A DNA stretch of 64,000 nucleotides, taken from NCBI RefSeq assembly GCF_000527095.1, contig NZ_AZUN01000001.1, positions 1,178,001 to 1,242,000 on the forward strand. The letters are read 5' to 3'. Positions 36,437 through 46,920 of the stretch are shown piece after piece. Both the position numbers and the translations under genes were made by a program. The DNA comes from Methylomicrobium lacus LW14 (GTDB lineage Bacteria; Pseudomonadota; Gammaproteobacteria; Methylococcales; Methylomonadaceae). The stretch's first letter is position 1; every line of letters starts with the position of its first letter. Below the pieces are notes generated by a model. The model did no database searches. It was not told the origin of the DNA and saw nothing but the letters and a program-made list of their open reading frames with translations.

Positions 36437-38755
36437 ATGAAACTAAAACGCACACTGTTTGCCGCTGCACTCGCCACGGCAAGCCTAGCCGCACACGCCG
36501 ACCTGGCGCGAGTCGGCCCAACCAACCTCCCCTCTCCGGCGGGACATGGTTTTCCGCTTTGGTATCAAGATCTGAACGGCATGGTCCTCGACCTTTGCCT
36601 GCCCAATGCCAGCGATCCTGGCGCGGGGCAGCAGAATGCCTGTTTACTGGTCGGACCCGGCCTGCCCGATCCGCCCTACAGTTTTCCGACCAACTTCCCC
36701 GACGAGGCCTTTTACTTTAATGCCACGTCGGTCATGGATATGCCGGGAGGCAAGAAGGCTACCCTGGTTCTGGCTCTGGAAGCGGCCTTCTCCGTAGGAC
36801 CTGTGGTTGTGGGCGATCAGATAACATTCACGCGTATCCGTGTATTTGCGGGTGTTCCCGAGCCCGGTATTTACACGGTGACGCATCCTTACGGCGTTGA
36901 GACCTTCCCGGTCGACGCCGTTTCTGCCGGCAATCGCGACATCGTCTTCAGCGAAGACGTCGGCGTGGCACGCGGCGTGTTTGACGGTGCAATGAAGAGC
37001 CGGGTCGGGCCTTTCCTGCAACGGTCCGCCAGCGCCGGCGGCGCGCCACTCGCCCCGATCACCATTAATGGCGCTCAATTCCTGTCGGATGGGCTCGCCA
37101 CGGAATTCGTAACCGGCAGTCCCTTCGGCACCAATTATTTAGAGATCTGTGGCCTCCAGCCCGACGGCGTCACACCCATTATACTGGGAGACCAAGGGGC
37201 CAGCGGGACGTGCGTTCGTTCCGATCAGTTCAGCCTGATGGGACGCCTGCATGATTTTGTGGCAAACCCAATTCCCAGTCCGCTGGAGATCTTCAACGGC
37301 TTCTACCGGCGTGATACCGCCGGCACGCAGGTCGATGTGTATGCCCGCAACATCAAAGCACTGCCCAGTCAGCCAGATCCTTCGTTGACGGCGGCCGCAG
37401 CGAACATAGCGCCGGTCAAGATGATCCCGTTCGGCCTGACTGCGCTCGGGGAGTACTATGCCCAGGGCATGGTGGATCCCAGCGGCACGTTGCCGGGGGC
37501 CATCTCGGTCATCAACAGCGCCGATACGCCGCCCAGCATGGTGACGAAAGATGCGGTCGATGTCGTGACGGCGTCATCGGCGAATTACGATTACTCTACT
37601 GATACGCTGACCGTTATCGCGACCAGCAGTGATAAGGGCTTTATTAGACAACCGCCACTGGTTAGTGATTCTCCGCCTGTATTGAGCCTCGACGAAACCA
37701 AGTACCCAACTCATACGGCAGCATCGACCGGTAACGCTACCGATCCGGCCGAAGTCCGACTGACAGCGGCAGGTATTGGCACGCCGCCGGATACCGTGAC
37801 CGTTAAATCTTCCGCCAACGGCAGTGGTACATTCATCGTGGCGCGCAATCAGGTAACAACAAGCGTCAATACCACGCTCGGGGCTGGCGTGCCGTTGGCC
37901 CTGGATGACAGCGCAACGGCTACCGTGGGCGGTCCGGCATTTGATATTCCGGTTACCGCCAACGATGTCGCGAACGCGGCGGCTCCGATCACGTCTTTGC
38001 AACTGGTCGGACCTGCAATCCCGGCGGGTTCCGGCACGGCGGCGGTTAATGGCACAAGCATCACGTACACGCCGGGCTCTGTCAATGGCGACGTGACTTT
38101 CCAATATACGGCTACCAACAGCGTCGGGCAGTCCAATGTGGCAACGGTATTAGTCTCCGTCGCGGCATCCGCGGCTGGGCCTGCGCCAATTGCTAATCCC
38201 GATGGACCGGTCAATGTGGCCGTGAATCAGTCGGTAGTGATCGACGTGCTGGCCAACGACTCGGCCAATGGCGGTGCGCTGGCTCCGACGTCGGTAACGG
38301 TATCCAACGTCACCGGCGGCACGGCGACTCCTGATGCAACCGGCAAGGTGACTTTCGCGGCCGGTGCGACGGCAGGTAACTTCGGCTTCGATTACACCGT
38401 AGCGAATGACAATGGGCAGGTTTCACCGGTGGCGCATGTCACGGTGGCGGTCGTTGCGGCTGAGAACATCCAGATAACCTCCGCAACATGCAAAGTCATC
38501 AATGCGACTTCAGGCGAATGGCGGGCCAGAGGTACCAGCTCAGTGCAGACGAACAACAGTATCCAGTTGTATCTGACCGCAACGGTGCCGGCCGATCTGA
38601 ATACCAATAAATTGGGCGCCGCGGTACCTGTGCTCGCCGGCGCGCCCAATGGCACCTGGGACTTCCGGTTAAAACCAGGACCTGCGTGCAAGACGCCTAT
38701 CAGCTTGCGGTCCTCTGCGACAGGCGCTAAGAGGGAAAATATCGGTGTTAATTAA
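36437..38755 (+). CDS. Exported protein with Ig/cadherin-like repeats, first gene of operon A
   Basis: A 772-residue protein with a clear signal peptide (FAAALATASLAAHA). Residues about 25-380 form a domain I do not recognise (it begins LARVGPTNLPSPAGHGFPLWYQD). Residues about 480-680 hold two cadherin/Ig-like repeats (ALDDSATATVGGPAFDIPVTANDVANA and ANPDGPVNVAVNQSVVIDVLANDSANG, here partly quoted). The C-terminal 90 residues form another small domain. It is probably surface-bound or secreted and may scaffold or partner the giant oxidase that follows. It has its own terminator at 38774. Confidence 0.75.
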   Translation: MKLKRTLFAAALATASLAAHADLARVGPTNLPSPAGHGFPLWYQDLNGMVLDLCLPNASDPGAGQQNACLLVGPGLPDPPYSFPTNFPDEAFYFNATSVMDMPGGKKATLVLALEAAFSVGPVVVGDQITFTRIRVFAGVPEPGIYTVTHPYGVETFPVDAVSAGNRDIVFSEDVGVARGVFDGAMKSRVGPFLQRSASAGGAPLAPITINGAQFLSDGLATEFVTGSPFGTNYLEICGLQPDGVTPIILGDQGASGTCVRSDQFSLMGRLHDFVANPIPSPLEIFNGFYRRDTAGTQVDVYARNIKALPSQPDPSLTAAAANIAPVKMIPFGLTALGEYYAQGMVDPSGTLPGAISVINSADTPPSMVTKDAVDVVTASSANYDYSTDTLTVIATSSDKGFIRQPPLVSDSPPVLSLDETKYPTHTAASTGNATDPAEVRLTAAGIGTPPDTVTVKSSANGSGTFIVARNQVTTSVNTTLGAGVPLALDDSATATVGGPAFDIPVTANDVANAAAPITSLQLVGPAIPAGSGTAAVNGTSITYTPGSVNGDVTFQYTATNSVGQSNVATVLVSVAASAAGPAPIANPDGPVNVAVNQSVVIDVLANDSANGGALAPTSVTVSNVTGGTATPDATGKVTFAAGATAGNFGFDYTVANDNGQVSPVAHVTVAVVAAENIQITSATCKVINATSGEWRARGTSSVQTNNSIQLYLTATVPADLNTNKLGAAVPVLAGAPNGTWDFRLKPGPACKTPISLRSSATGAKRENIGVN

Positions 38756-38773
38756 TATCAGATATGCATAGAG

Positions 38774-38804
38774 AAAAAACCGGCTCCGCAAGGGGCCGGT
38801 TTTT
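38774..38804 (+). terminator. Rho-independent terminator or attenuator within operon A
   Basis: AAAAAACCGGCTCC and GGGGCCGGTTTTT arms lie between the Ig-repeat gene and the oxidase. If it terminates fully, the oxidase genes need another promoter; none was recognised, so partial read-through is likely. Confidence 0.75.
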
Positions 38805-38827
38805 CAAGAATAAAGACGAGGTTTGTC

Positions 38828-41242
38828 ATGTTTAAGAAAACACATAAGATAAGGAACGCCAGCCGATGCGGAAAGGCCATAGCTCAGTCTAGGCAGGAGG
38901 TCAACGGCATTCAACAAGCCGGTCTTGGCCTGACAGCGATTGGCGGACGCAACTTTCTTCCCAAGCTGGCTGAAGCGGCTAGCGCAGGCTGGATCGGGCC
39001 GCTGACGATCCCGAAAGCCTACCCACAGGGCGAACATTTTACCGGCCCCACAGCGGGAAAAGGCGCCGAAATGCAAGGGCGTTGGCAGGCTGCAAGGTGC
39101 ATTAATCTCTCGCTACTCGCCTTGGCGCTGGCTTATACCGGTCAGGCATGGGCGGCCGGCTGCACGAATACGGTGATAGCCGATGTCGTCGCACTGGATC
39201 AGACTTTTTATTATAACCGCCTGGGCGCGATGAACCCTTCCGGCATGATTTACGCGTTGAAGTCCGATGTAACTGATCTATCGGGTGCGCCGAACCCAGG
39301 CTCAGGCAACGCCATGTTGCGGCCCGGCAAACGGCCCAGGCCATTGACTTTACGCGTCAATGAAGGCGATTGTCTGCAAGTCAATTTCATCAACTGGTTA
39401 AGCCCGGCACTGAATGGCTCTCTACTGGAACCGGTTAAGCCCGGCGACCCGAACCCAAATGGCACACCGGTCAGCAATGATGACGGCCCGGCCACGCGCG
39501 CCGCCTCGTTTCACGTCATCGGCATGCAGCCGAAAGACATCATGTCCGACGCATCCAGTGTCGGCAGCAATAGCAGCGGCCAGGTAGGCCCAGGCGGAAA
39601 CCAAACCTATATTTTTTACGCCCAAAAAGAAGGCACTTATTTTGCCTATAGCGCCGCGGCGATGACCGGCGGCGAAGGCAATGGCGGTTCGCTGGCATAC
39701 GGCCTTTTCGGCGCGATCAACGTCGAAAACCGAGGCTCGGAATGGTATCGCAGCCAAGTCACCGAGCAGGACCTGGCCCTGGCCGCGACATCATCGACGC
39801 TGTCAGAGTCAGACGGCAAATATTACCCAGTCATCGACTATGGAGCCGTTTATCCCCAATTTGAAACCCGAAAACCGTCTGAGCGACTCAATCTGGTCCT
39901 GAATCCTGACGGCACCTATAAAGCGACAATGGGAAAACTGAACACCAATGCCGGTTTCACGGAACTTGAGACCAGCAATATCGGGTTTACGCAACAGGAT
40001 CAGGGTAAAAAGCTGATCGGCGTCGGCTTTGAGGGCACTATCACGGCGGTTAATGCCGACAATGGCTCAGCCACTGTTACACCAACTTCGGAGGTGTCGG
40101 CTCCTGATAGTCCCGCCGCTCCGTACACCTGGAAGATTGAAGGCACGGCCCTGCATCCTCTGGCCGGACGCCCTATCCTGAACATGCTCGATAGCAACAA
40201 AAACATCGTCCACTCGGATCTCAATGCGATCATCACCGGCCCTAACCGAGGCAAATTCACCACGGATGTAGAACCCACCAATGCCGTGTATCCGGGCCGT
40301 CTTGATCCATTCCGCGAGTTCACGGTCATTTTTAACGACGAACTGAAGGCCGTGCAGGCCTTTCCGGCCTGGTATAACGATCCGGTCCTTATCCATACCC
40401 TGCATGGGGTCCGGGACGGCTTCGGCATCAACTACGGTGCCGGCGGTGTCGGCTCGGAGGTCATCGCCAACCGCCTGGGGCTGGGGCCGATGAAGGACTG
40501 CGTCGAATGCAAGTATGAGGAATTCTTCCTGACCTCCTGGGTACTCGGCGATCCCGCCATGGTCGTGGATGTCCCCGCAGGCATCAATGCCAGGGGTCTT
40601 GGCAAAGTCGAAACACCGCAGTTTGCGACCAAGGCCTATTTTCCCGATGACCCGTCCAATGTGCATCACAGTTATCTGAACGATCGGGTCAAATTCAGGA
40701 ATCTGCATGCCGGCCCCAAGGAGCACCACATCTTCCATCTGCATGCGCATCAATGGCTGCATTCACCCGATAACGACAACTCGGCCTACCTGGACAGCCA
40801 GAGTATTGGACCCGGCGGTGGCTACACCTATGAAATCACCTATCACGGCAGCGGTAACCGCAACCGGACACCGGGGGATTCGATTTTCCACTGCCATTTC
40901 TATCCGCATTTCGCACAGGGAATGTGGGAATTCTGGCGTGTACATGACGTCCTTGAAACCGGCACCGTGCTCGATGCGGCCGGCCGGCACCGGGTTCCAG
41001 GGCACTGCCCGATCATGAGATCAAAGCAGGAACACCGATACCGGCTCTCGTCCCCCTGCCGACGATGGCCATGGCACCGCAACCCGGAGCTAAGGTCGAA
41101 ATCGCAGACGGACAGGTCAAGTTACCTGAGGTCGCATCCGGTAATCCCGGCTATCCGTTTTTCATTGCCGGCATTGCCGGCCACCGGCCGCCACAGCCGC
41201 CCATGGATCTGGTTGCGGACGGCGGTCTGCCCCGTCACATAG
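38828..41242 (+). CDS. Giant multicopper oxidase (MnxG/MofA-like), N-terminal part
   Basis: First of three frames making one oxidase of about 1,820 residues (38828-44306). An 81-residue extension precedes a signal-peptide-like segment (NLSLLALALAYTGQAWA), so translation might instead begin at ATG 39071. Cupredoxin domains follow, with copper motifs HIFHLHAHQWLH (about 40730-40765) and FHCHFYPHFAQGMWEFW (about 40885-40935). Homology stops near 40984; the frame then runs through 86 meaningless codons to 41242. Proteins of this type and size oxidise Mn(II) in Pseudomonas and Leptothrix, but family membership alone does not prove that substrate. Confidence 0.75.
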   Translation: MFKKTHKIRNASRCGKAIAQSRQEVNGIQQAGLGLTAIGGRNFLPKLAEAASAGWIGPLTIPKAYPQGEHFTGPTAGKGAEMQGRWQAARCINLSLLALALAYTGQAWAAGCTNTVIADVVALDQTFYYNRLGAMNPSGMIYALKSDVTDLSGAPNPGSGNAMLRPGKRPRPLTLRVNEGDCLQVNFINWLSPALNGSLLEPVKPGDPNPNGTPVSNDDGPATRAASFHVIGMQPKDIMSDASSVGSNSSGQVGPGGNQTYIFYAQKEGTYFAYSAAAMTGGEGNGGSLAYGLFGAINVENRGSEWYRSQVTEQDLALAATSSTLSESDGKYYPVIDYGAVYPQFETRKPSERLNLVLNPDGTYKATMGKLNTNAGFTELETSNIGFTQQDQGKKLIGVGFEGTITAVNADNGSATVTPTSEVSAPDSPAAPYTWKIEGTALHPLAGRPILNMLDSNKNIVHSDLNAIITGPNRGKFTTDVEPTNAVYPGRLDPFREFTVIFNDELKAVQAFPAWYNDPVLIHTLHGVRDGFGINYGAGGVGSEVIANRLGLGPMKDCVECKYEEFFLTSWVLGDPAMVVDVPAGINARGLGKVETPQFATKAYFPDDPSNVHHSYLNDRVKFRNLHAGPKEHHIFHLHAHQWLHSPDNDNSAYLDSQSIGPGGGYTYEITYHGSGNRNRTPGDSIFHCHFYPHFAQGMWEFWRVHDVLETGTVLDAAGRHRVPGHCPIMRSKQEHRYRLSSPCRRWPWHRNPELRSKSQTDRSSYLRSHPVIPAIRFSLPALPATGRHSRPWIWLRTAVCPVT

Positions 41243-42366
41243 TCACCGGCGGCACCGCCAACAGTGCGCAAAACCGAAACGACTTCAGCAAGATCATCAC
41301 TACGTTGTCGGCCGTAAAACTCCCTGACGAAGGTACGCCATGGGAGCGTCAGGCCATGTCTTTCCATGGCGGCAACGGACAAAAAGCCTACAGTACCCCG
41401 AAGCCGGACGGCGGCAGCGGTGCTTTCAAGGTCAATGGCCTGCCTCCGCAACCGGGTGCGCCGTTTGCCGATCCCTGCATCGACGACGCTCAGAATGCCG
41501 TGACCGGCAAGGACCGTTTCTATCATGTCGCCGCGATTCAGATGGACACCACGATGAACAAAGTGGGCTGGCATTTCCCGCAACAGCGCATCTTGACCCT
41601 GTTTGACGATGTCGCAGATACCGTTGACCGGATAAGGCCTCCTGAACCCCTGTTTTTTAGAGCCAACAGCGGCGATTGCATTACCGTTGAGCATACCAAC
41701 CTGATTCCGAGTGTGTATAGGCAGGATGATTTTCAGGTGACGACGCCGACCGACACCATTGGCCAGCATATCCACCTGGTCAAATTCGACGTCACCTCCT
41801 CCGACGGTTCCGGCAACGGCTGGAATTATGAAGACGGTACCTTCAGCCCCGAGGAAGTACATGAGCGGCTGGTGGCCATCGGCAATAACAAGGGAGAAGG
41901 CGCCTGGCGGGAGCTAAACGGTAATGCAGCCGATAAGCCAGCGGTCTGTAATCTGGCCGGTTTTGAAAAAGGTGGCGGCTCCTGCGTGCAAACCACGGTA
42001 CAGCGCTGGTATGCCGATAATGTGATGAACAATGATCGCCAGGATCGCACCCTGCGCACGGTGTTCACGCATGACCATTTCGGCCCATCCACCCATCAGC
42101 ATCCGGGGCTCTATGCCGGCCTGATCGTCGAACCGGCCAATTCGGTCTGGAAGCACAATGAGAATGGCACGCTCCTGGGTACGAGGAGCTCAGACGGAGG
42201 CCCGACCAGCTGGCAAGCGATCATCGAACCCGACCCTAACAGCGGCGAAAAACCCTACCGCGAGTTCCTGCTGGAAATGGGCGATTTCTCGCTGGCTTAC
42301 CCCGCAACGACGGATCCCCGGTCAATCCGCCGGGCAAACAGGAGGCCGGCCTTCATGATCTGGTAG
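41065..42366 (+). CDS. Giant multicopper oxidase, middle part
   Basis: The second frame really continues from about 40984 (PAPGSRALPDHEIKAGTPIPAL), so the ATG at 41065 is only the first possible restart. Copper and domain motifs include FFRANSGDCITVEHTN, IGQHIHLVKFDV and FTHDHFGPSTHQHPGLYAGL. It ends in noise after SLAYPA at about 42303, where the next frame takes over. The shift at both junctions has the same direction, as if one base were missing each time. Confidence 0.7.
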   Translation: MAMAPQPGAKVEIADGQVKLPEVASGNPGYPFFIAGIAGHRPPQPPMDLVADGGLPRHIVTGGTANSAQNRNDFSKIITTLSAVKLPDEGTPWERQAMSFHGGNGQKAYSTPKPDGGSGAFKVNGLPPQPGAPFADPCIDDAQNAVTGKDRFYHVAAIQMDTTMNKVGWHFPQQRILTLFDDVADTVDRIRPPEPLFFRANSGDCITVEHTNLIPSVYRQDDFQVTTPTDTIGQHIHLVKFDVTSSDGSGNGWNYEDGTFSPEEVHERLVAIGNNKGEGAWRELNGNAADKPAVCNLAGFEKGGGSCVQTTVQRWYADNVMNNDRQDRTLRTVFTHDHFGPSTHQHPGLYAGLIVEPANSVWKHNENGTLLGTRSSDGGPTSWQAIIEPDPNSGEKPYREFLLEMGDFSLAYPATTDPRSIRRANRRPAFMIW

Positions 42367-42440
42367 AGGTTGCGCCGACTTGTCCGGGCGGTGCGCCGAG
42401 ACCCTGCCCAGAAGCCATTTCCGCTGAAGAGCCGGGCACG

Positions 42441-44306
42441 ATGACCGTGAACTACCGCAACGAACCGGTCGCGCTGCGTGTTCATGATGGCAAGGGCCAG
42501 ACACGGGGCCAGGCCGGCGATTTGTCGTTCGCGTTCCAATCGCGCACGGACCGGGCCGTGAAGGCCTTGAACAGTCAACCGAATGTTTTTTCCTGGCCAT
42601 TAACCAAAGATGTCATGCCCGGCGATCCGTTCACACCATTGCTGAAGGCTTATACCGGCGACAGGGTCCAGATCCGGATTCTGATGGGCGCCCACGAAGA
42701 AGGCCACAACTTCAGCGCGCACGGGATCAAATGGCTGTTCGAGTCGTCGCTGAAAAACTCCGGCTATAAAAATGCGCAAATGCTGGGCATTTCCGAGCAC
42801 TTTGAGTTCGAAGTGCCGACCGTAAATGCCGTCAAAGGAGACACGCCCTGGGCCGATTACACCTATTTTCCGGGCGCGTCGACGGACGACATCTGGAACG
42901 GCTTGTGGGGCATCATGCGGGCCTATAACGGCAAAGGAAGCTTTAGCAGCCAATACCCGGCCCCGACACTGGCTAAATTGTCGAGCAACCCGGAGGGGAA
43001 AGCATTGCCGCCGAAGACCTGTAAAAAAGGCGATACCAATTGCGTCGGCATGAACGGCCTTTGTCCCACCAACGCACGTCAGCTTGGCTTCAAGGTACAT
43101 GCCTTCCTGGCTCGTGATGTACTGGGCGGTCCTCTGGTTTACAACCAAAGGGCCCGACTGGAAGATCCGGGCGCCATTTTGTACGTTCGCGATGGCGATT
43201 TCGACAAAAATACCAACCGGCTTAAAGCCGGCATTCCGGTCGAGCCGCTGATTCTGCGCGCCCACGCCGGAGACTGCATTACGCTGGACCTGGTAAACCA
43301 CCTGCCAGCGGACATAAGCAATACGCAACACGACGGCTGGAGCACGTTGCCGATGATCATCGAGGGTTTCAACAACAATAACATCCTGCCGTCCAGTTAT
43401 GTGGGGCTGACGCCGCAGATGCTGGAGTTTGATGCGCTGAGCAACGGCGGTCTGAATATCGGCTTCAATCCGTCGCTATGGACAGGGGGTACTCCGCCTG
43501 TCGCGGCCCCCGGTCAAACGGTCAAGTATAAATGGTATGCCGGCAGGGCGACGACGATCAAAGATAATGCGACAGGCCAAGAGCTGCGTTTCGCGGAACC
43601 GGTGGAATACGGCGCGATCAATCTGCTGCCGGCAGATCGCATCAAGCACACCAGCAAGGGTGCCATCGCCGCGATGATCATCGAACCTCAAGGCTCGAGC
43701 TGGGTCGAAGACATCAACACACGCGCATCAGCCACAATAAAGACGGCTGACGGGAATTATTTCAGAGAACATGTGCTGATCATCCAGGATGACCTGAACC
43801 TGCAGCAAAATGGCATTGCGGTCGAAAACACCGCCCAGGCGGAGGATGCCGAAGATTCCGGCCAGAAAGCCTTTAATTACAGAACCGAACCGATGTGGAC
43901 ACGCATGAACTTCGCGCCGGATGAACCGCTGGAACTGACATGCAAAAAGGATCTTACCGGCGTGTTAACAGGGGATTCGGAAACGCCCGTATTTACGAGC
44001 ACGGCCGGTGACAAGGTTCGGCTGCGCGTACTGCAACCCGGCGGCCATTCGCGTAACCATTCCTTCCAGATGCATGGGCATGGCTGGCAGGAAGAGCCAT
44101 TCACCAGTGCCTCAACGGTTATCGCAAGCAATAGCTGGTCGGAATGGAAGGGCTCCCAAGATGGCATAGGACCAGGCAGCCATCTGAATCTGTTGTTAAC
44201 CAACGGCGCAGGCGGTATGTATAAAACGCCCGGCGCTTACCTCTTTAGAGACCAGGCCTCGTTCCAGTTTGACGGCGGTTTGTGGGGTATTTTCAGGGTC
44301 AAATAA
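42441..44306 (+). CDS. Giant multicopper oxidase, C-terminal part
   Basis: The third frame is homologous from about 42303 (NDGSPVNPPGKQEAGLHDL) to its stop at 44306. Motifs are AHEEGHNFSAHGIKW, LRAHAGDCITLDLVNHLP and the last copper site GGHSRNHSFQMHGHGW. It closes with FQFDGGLWGIFRVK. If the three parts are not joined, none would fold into a working oxidase, because the copper centres are shared between domains. Confidence 0.7.
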   Translation: MTVNYRNEPVALRVHDGKGQTRGQAGDLSFAFQSRTDRAVKALNSQPNVFSWPLTKDVMPGDPFTPLLKAYTGDRVQIRILMGAHEEGHNFSAHGIKWLFESSLKNSGYKNAQMLGISEHFEFEVPTVNAVKGDTPWADYTYFPGASTDDIWNGLWGIMRAYNGKGSFSSQYPAPTLAKLSSNPEGKALPPKTCKKGDTNCVGMNGLCPTNARQLGFKVHAFLARDVLGGPLVYNQRARLEDPGAILYVRDGDFDKNTNRLKAGIPVEPLILRAHAGDCITLDLVNHLPADISNTQHDGWSTLPMIIEGFNNNNILPSSYVGLTPQMLEFDALSNGGLNIGFNPSLWTGGTPPVAAPGQTVKYKWYAGRATTIKDNATGQELRFAEPVEYGAINLLPADRIKHTSKGAIAAMIIEPQGSSWVEDINTRASATIKTADGNYFREHVLIIQDDLNLQQNGIAVENTAQAEDAEDSGQKAFNYRTEPMWTRMNFAPDEPLELTCKKDLTGVLTGDSETPVFTSTAGDKVRLRVLQPGGHSRNHSFQMHGHGWQEEPFTSASTVIASNSWSEWKGSQDGIGPGSHLNLLLTNGAGGMYKTPGAYLFRDQASFQFDGGLWGIFRVK

Positions 44307-44392
44307 GACCTCACCCAATGTATCAGAGTGCAGCCGAACGGCGACTGCACACTGTTCTTTGCCGGCAATACCGACGCAAGAGGGATATTGTT

Positions 44393-46327
44393 ATGAAAAC
44401 GTTCCATCGAAACCTGGCTTTACTCGCCATGCTCCTGACCGGACTTTTCTACATAATCGGCGAATACGGGGCAGCGCTGTTTAGCAAAAAACCGCCGGCC
44501 GACGAAATCATCAAGAACGGCCTGTCGATCGCCTTGGCCATAGCGCCGGTAACAGAAGAAAAGCAGGCGAAGGGACTCCGCGAGGGCCGGCCGGCTCGCC
44601 TGCAATTCACGGTCAAGGAGGCCTCTAGCTAGGAACCTCTCAAGGGCCTGCACCCGGCCGTCTGGCTCGACCGGCAAAACCCGCAGGAAAAGGATCTGTC
44701 CTGCAAGGACCGCATCAATTCCTATCTGCAAAGCCAGCTGGCTTTTCAGCCCGAGGTCAACCTCAACTCCTATTTCGTGCTGGCGCTGAACAACAAGGCC
44801 AGCATCTCGGTGATCGATCCGATCAACGGCTTTGGCGGCAGTAAACTGATCACGCGCATCCGGCTGAACAGCCCCGGCGTGGTCTGGGTCTTGAGCAAGG
44901 ATCATAAAAAACTCTATGTGGCTACGCCGTTGAGCCGTGAAGTGGCCGTGATCGATACCGAAACCTGGCAAGCCACCGCCTTTCTGCCGTTTGAGACGCC
45001 GCCCACCCAGCTGGCGCTGCAGCCGGACGGCCACTATCTGTGGGTAGGCCTTGAAGCATCCGATGGCAAATCACTGGCCGGCATCAGCGTCGTCGACACG
45101 GAGAAATCCCAGGTGGCGGCCGCGATCGCTACGGGTACAGGCCGCCATCAGTTTGCCTTCAGCGCCGACAGCCGCACGGCTTATGTCAGCAATGCCGGCG
45201 ATCAATCGGTAACCGTGATCGACATCGCCCGGTTGGCCAGCCGGCATACCGTTAAAAGCAGCGCCCAGCCCGTGGCGCTGGCATTTTCGGCGTTGAGTAA
45301 AAGTCTGTACGCGGCCACCGAAAACGGCCGCCTCTGGGTCGTCGATGCCGAAGGGCAAGCCGGCGCCCCTATCGAGACCGGCTCGCCGCTGAAAACGTTG
45401 CGCTTCAGCGCCGATGGCCGCTGGGGCTTCGCGCTCAGCCAGACCGACAACAAGGTGTTCATCATCGATGCCTCGCTGAACCGTCTGACCCAGACTGTCG
45501 AGGTCGGCGCCGCGCCGGATCAGATCGCGTTTACGGACCAGTTCGCCTATGTCCGCTCGACCGGCAATGCAACCGTAACCATGCTGCAGCTGGACGCTCT
45601 GGGCAAAAACACAACGCTGCCGGTGACGACCTTTCCCGGCGGTCAGGCCGCCCCCGGCCCATCCGGCTTGCTGCTGACCGATGCCATTGTGCCGACGCCG
45701 GAGCGTAATGCCGTGGTGGTCGCCAATCCGGCCGATAAAACCGTGTATTACTACATGGAAGGCATGGCCGCGCCGATGGGCAATTTCGAGAACTTCGGCA
45801 TGCAGCCGATAGCGGCCATGGTCGTCAATCGCAGCCCACAGGAAAGCGCGCCCGGCGTATATTCGGGCACCGCAAAGCTGCCGCCCGCCGGCCGTTACAG
45901 TGTTTCTATCCTGCTGGACAACCCGCCGGTCTATCATTGTTTTGCCGCCGACATCGCGCCCGATACTGAACTGGCCCGGCAAAGCACGCAACCGGTCACG
46001 GTGGAGTATTTGCTGGACGACAAGGAAATTCCGGTCGGCACGTCGGTGCCTATCCGGATCAAACTCAACCAGGCGGCGAAAGACGCCGTCAGCGATTTGC
46101 AGGTGCTGGTCATCCGTGTCCCAGGTTTGGGGCAGCAGCGCCTGCTGGCCAAACCGCTCGGCAACCATATTTATCAGGCGGATGTTACGCCGCCGGATAC
46201 GGGCGTGTATCAGGTGTTCGCGCAGTCGCTATCGCTGAATTTCACTTTTGAACAACAGCCCGTGTTGACTTTCCGCGCCATCCGGCCGGAGCTTGCCAGG
46301 ACTCAGTTTAAGGAGCCGGCGCCATGA
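44393..46327 (+). pseudogene. Membrane-anchored beta-propeller protein interrupted by an amber codon
   Basis: The gene starts at ATG 44393 (ribosome site AGAGGG) with a membrane segment (LALLAMLLTGLFYIIGEYG). It runs in frame to 46327 except for one TAG at 44630-44632, between ...KEASS and EPLKGLHPAVWLD. A TGG-to-TAG change would account for it. After the stop come YVTN-type propeller repeats (DTEKSQVAAAIATGTGRHQFAFSADSRTAYVSN) and C-terminal beta domains. The second part, usable from about 44777, lacks the anchor. The stop overlaps the SCO gene start by 4 bp, so it is the same operon. Confidence 0.8.
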
Positions 46328-46920
46328 AAATCAGGTTCGGAACCATCGTAGTCATCGCGCTGTTGGCGGCTGGGGGCCTGAGCGCCGTATTGCCATATCC
46401 GTCACCGAGGGAGCCGCCCTCCGCATCGCCCAAGGTTAAATTGCAGAACCCGGAACTGCGCAATCAGGACGGTGCAGCGGTCCGCTTTGCCAGCGATATC
46501 GCCGGCGACAGGATCATCGCGCTCAATTTCATTTATACCGACTGCAGTACGGCGTGCCCTGTCGCTTCGGCCATCTTCGCCAAACTGCAAAGCCGGCTGG
46601 GGGATAAACTGACCCGAGACGTGCGCATGGTATCGCTGAGCATCAATCCGGCAACCGATACACCCGCACGCTTGAAAGCCTACGCGGAGCGTTTTCACGC
46701 CACGCCTGAATGGGTCTGGCTGACCGGCGAGAAAACCCATGTTGACGCCTTGCTCAAAGGCCTCGGCGTCTACAACCGGGATTATACCAACCATGCGGCC
46801 GTCATCCTGGTTGGCGATCCGGCCCGCGGCGTGTGGACGCGTTTTAACGGCTTGTCCAGTCCGGACGCGATCGCCGCCAGGATCGATGAACTGCTTCTCG
46901 CTCGCGATGCAAAATCCTGA
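46324..46920 (+). CDS. SCO1/SenC-family copper chaperone
   Basis: A 198-residue protein with an N-terminal anchor or signal (IVVIALLAAGGLSAVLP) and a thioredoxin-like SCO domain: copper-binding CSTAC (CxxxC) in FIYTDCSTACPVAS, and the distal His in NHAAVILVG. SCO proteins deliver copper to cytochrome oxidase CuA or other copper enzymes. Here the target is plausibly the giant oxidase. It overlaps both neighbours. Confidence 0.88.
   Translation: MKIRFGTIVVIALLAAGGLSAVLPYPSPREPPSASPKVKLQNPELRNQDGAAVRFASDIAGDRIIALNFIYTDCSTACPVASAIFAKLQSRLGDKLTRDVRMVSLSINPATDTPARLKAYAERFHATPEWVWLTGEKTHVDALLKGLGVYNRDYTNHAAVILVGDPARGVWTRFNGLSSPDAIAARIDELLLARDAKS

Noticed and set aside
44630..44632. TAG as a recoded codon (pyrrolysine or suppression)
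   Set aside because: No supporting machinery or conserved downstream element is visible; a TGG-to-TAG mutation or sequencing error is simpler.
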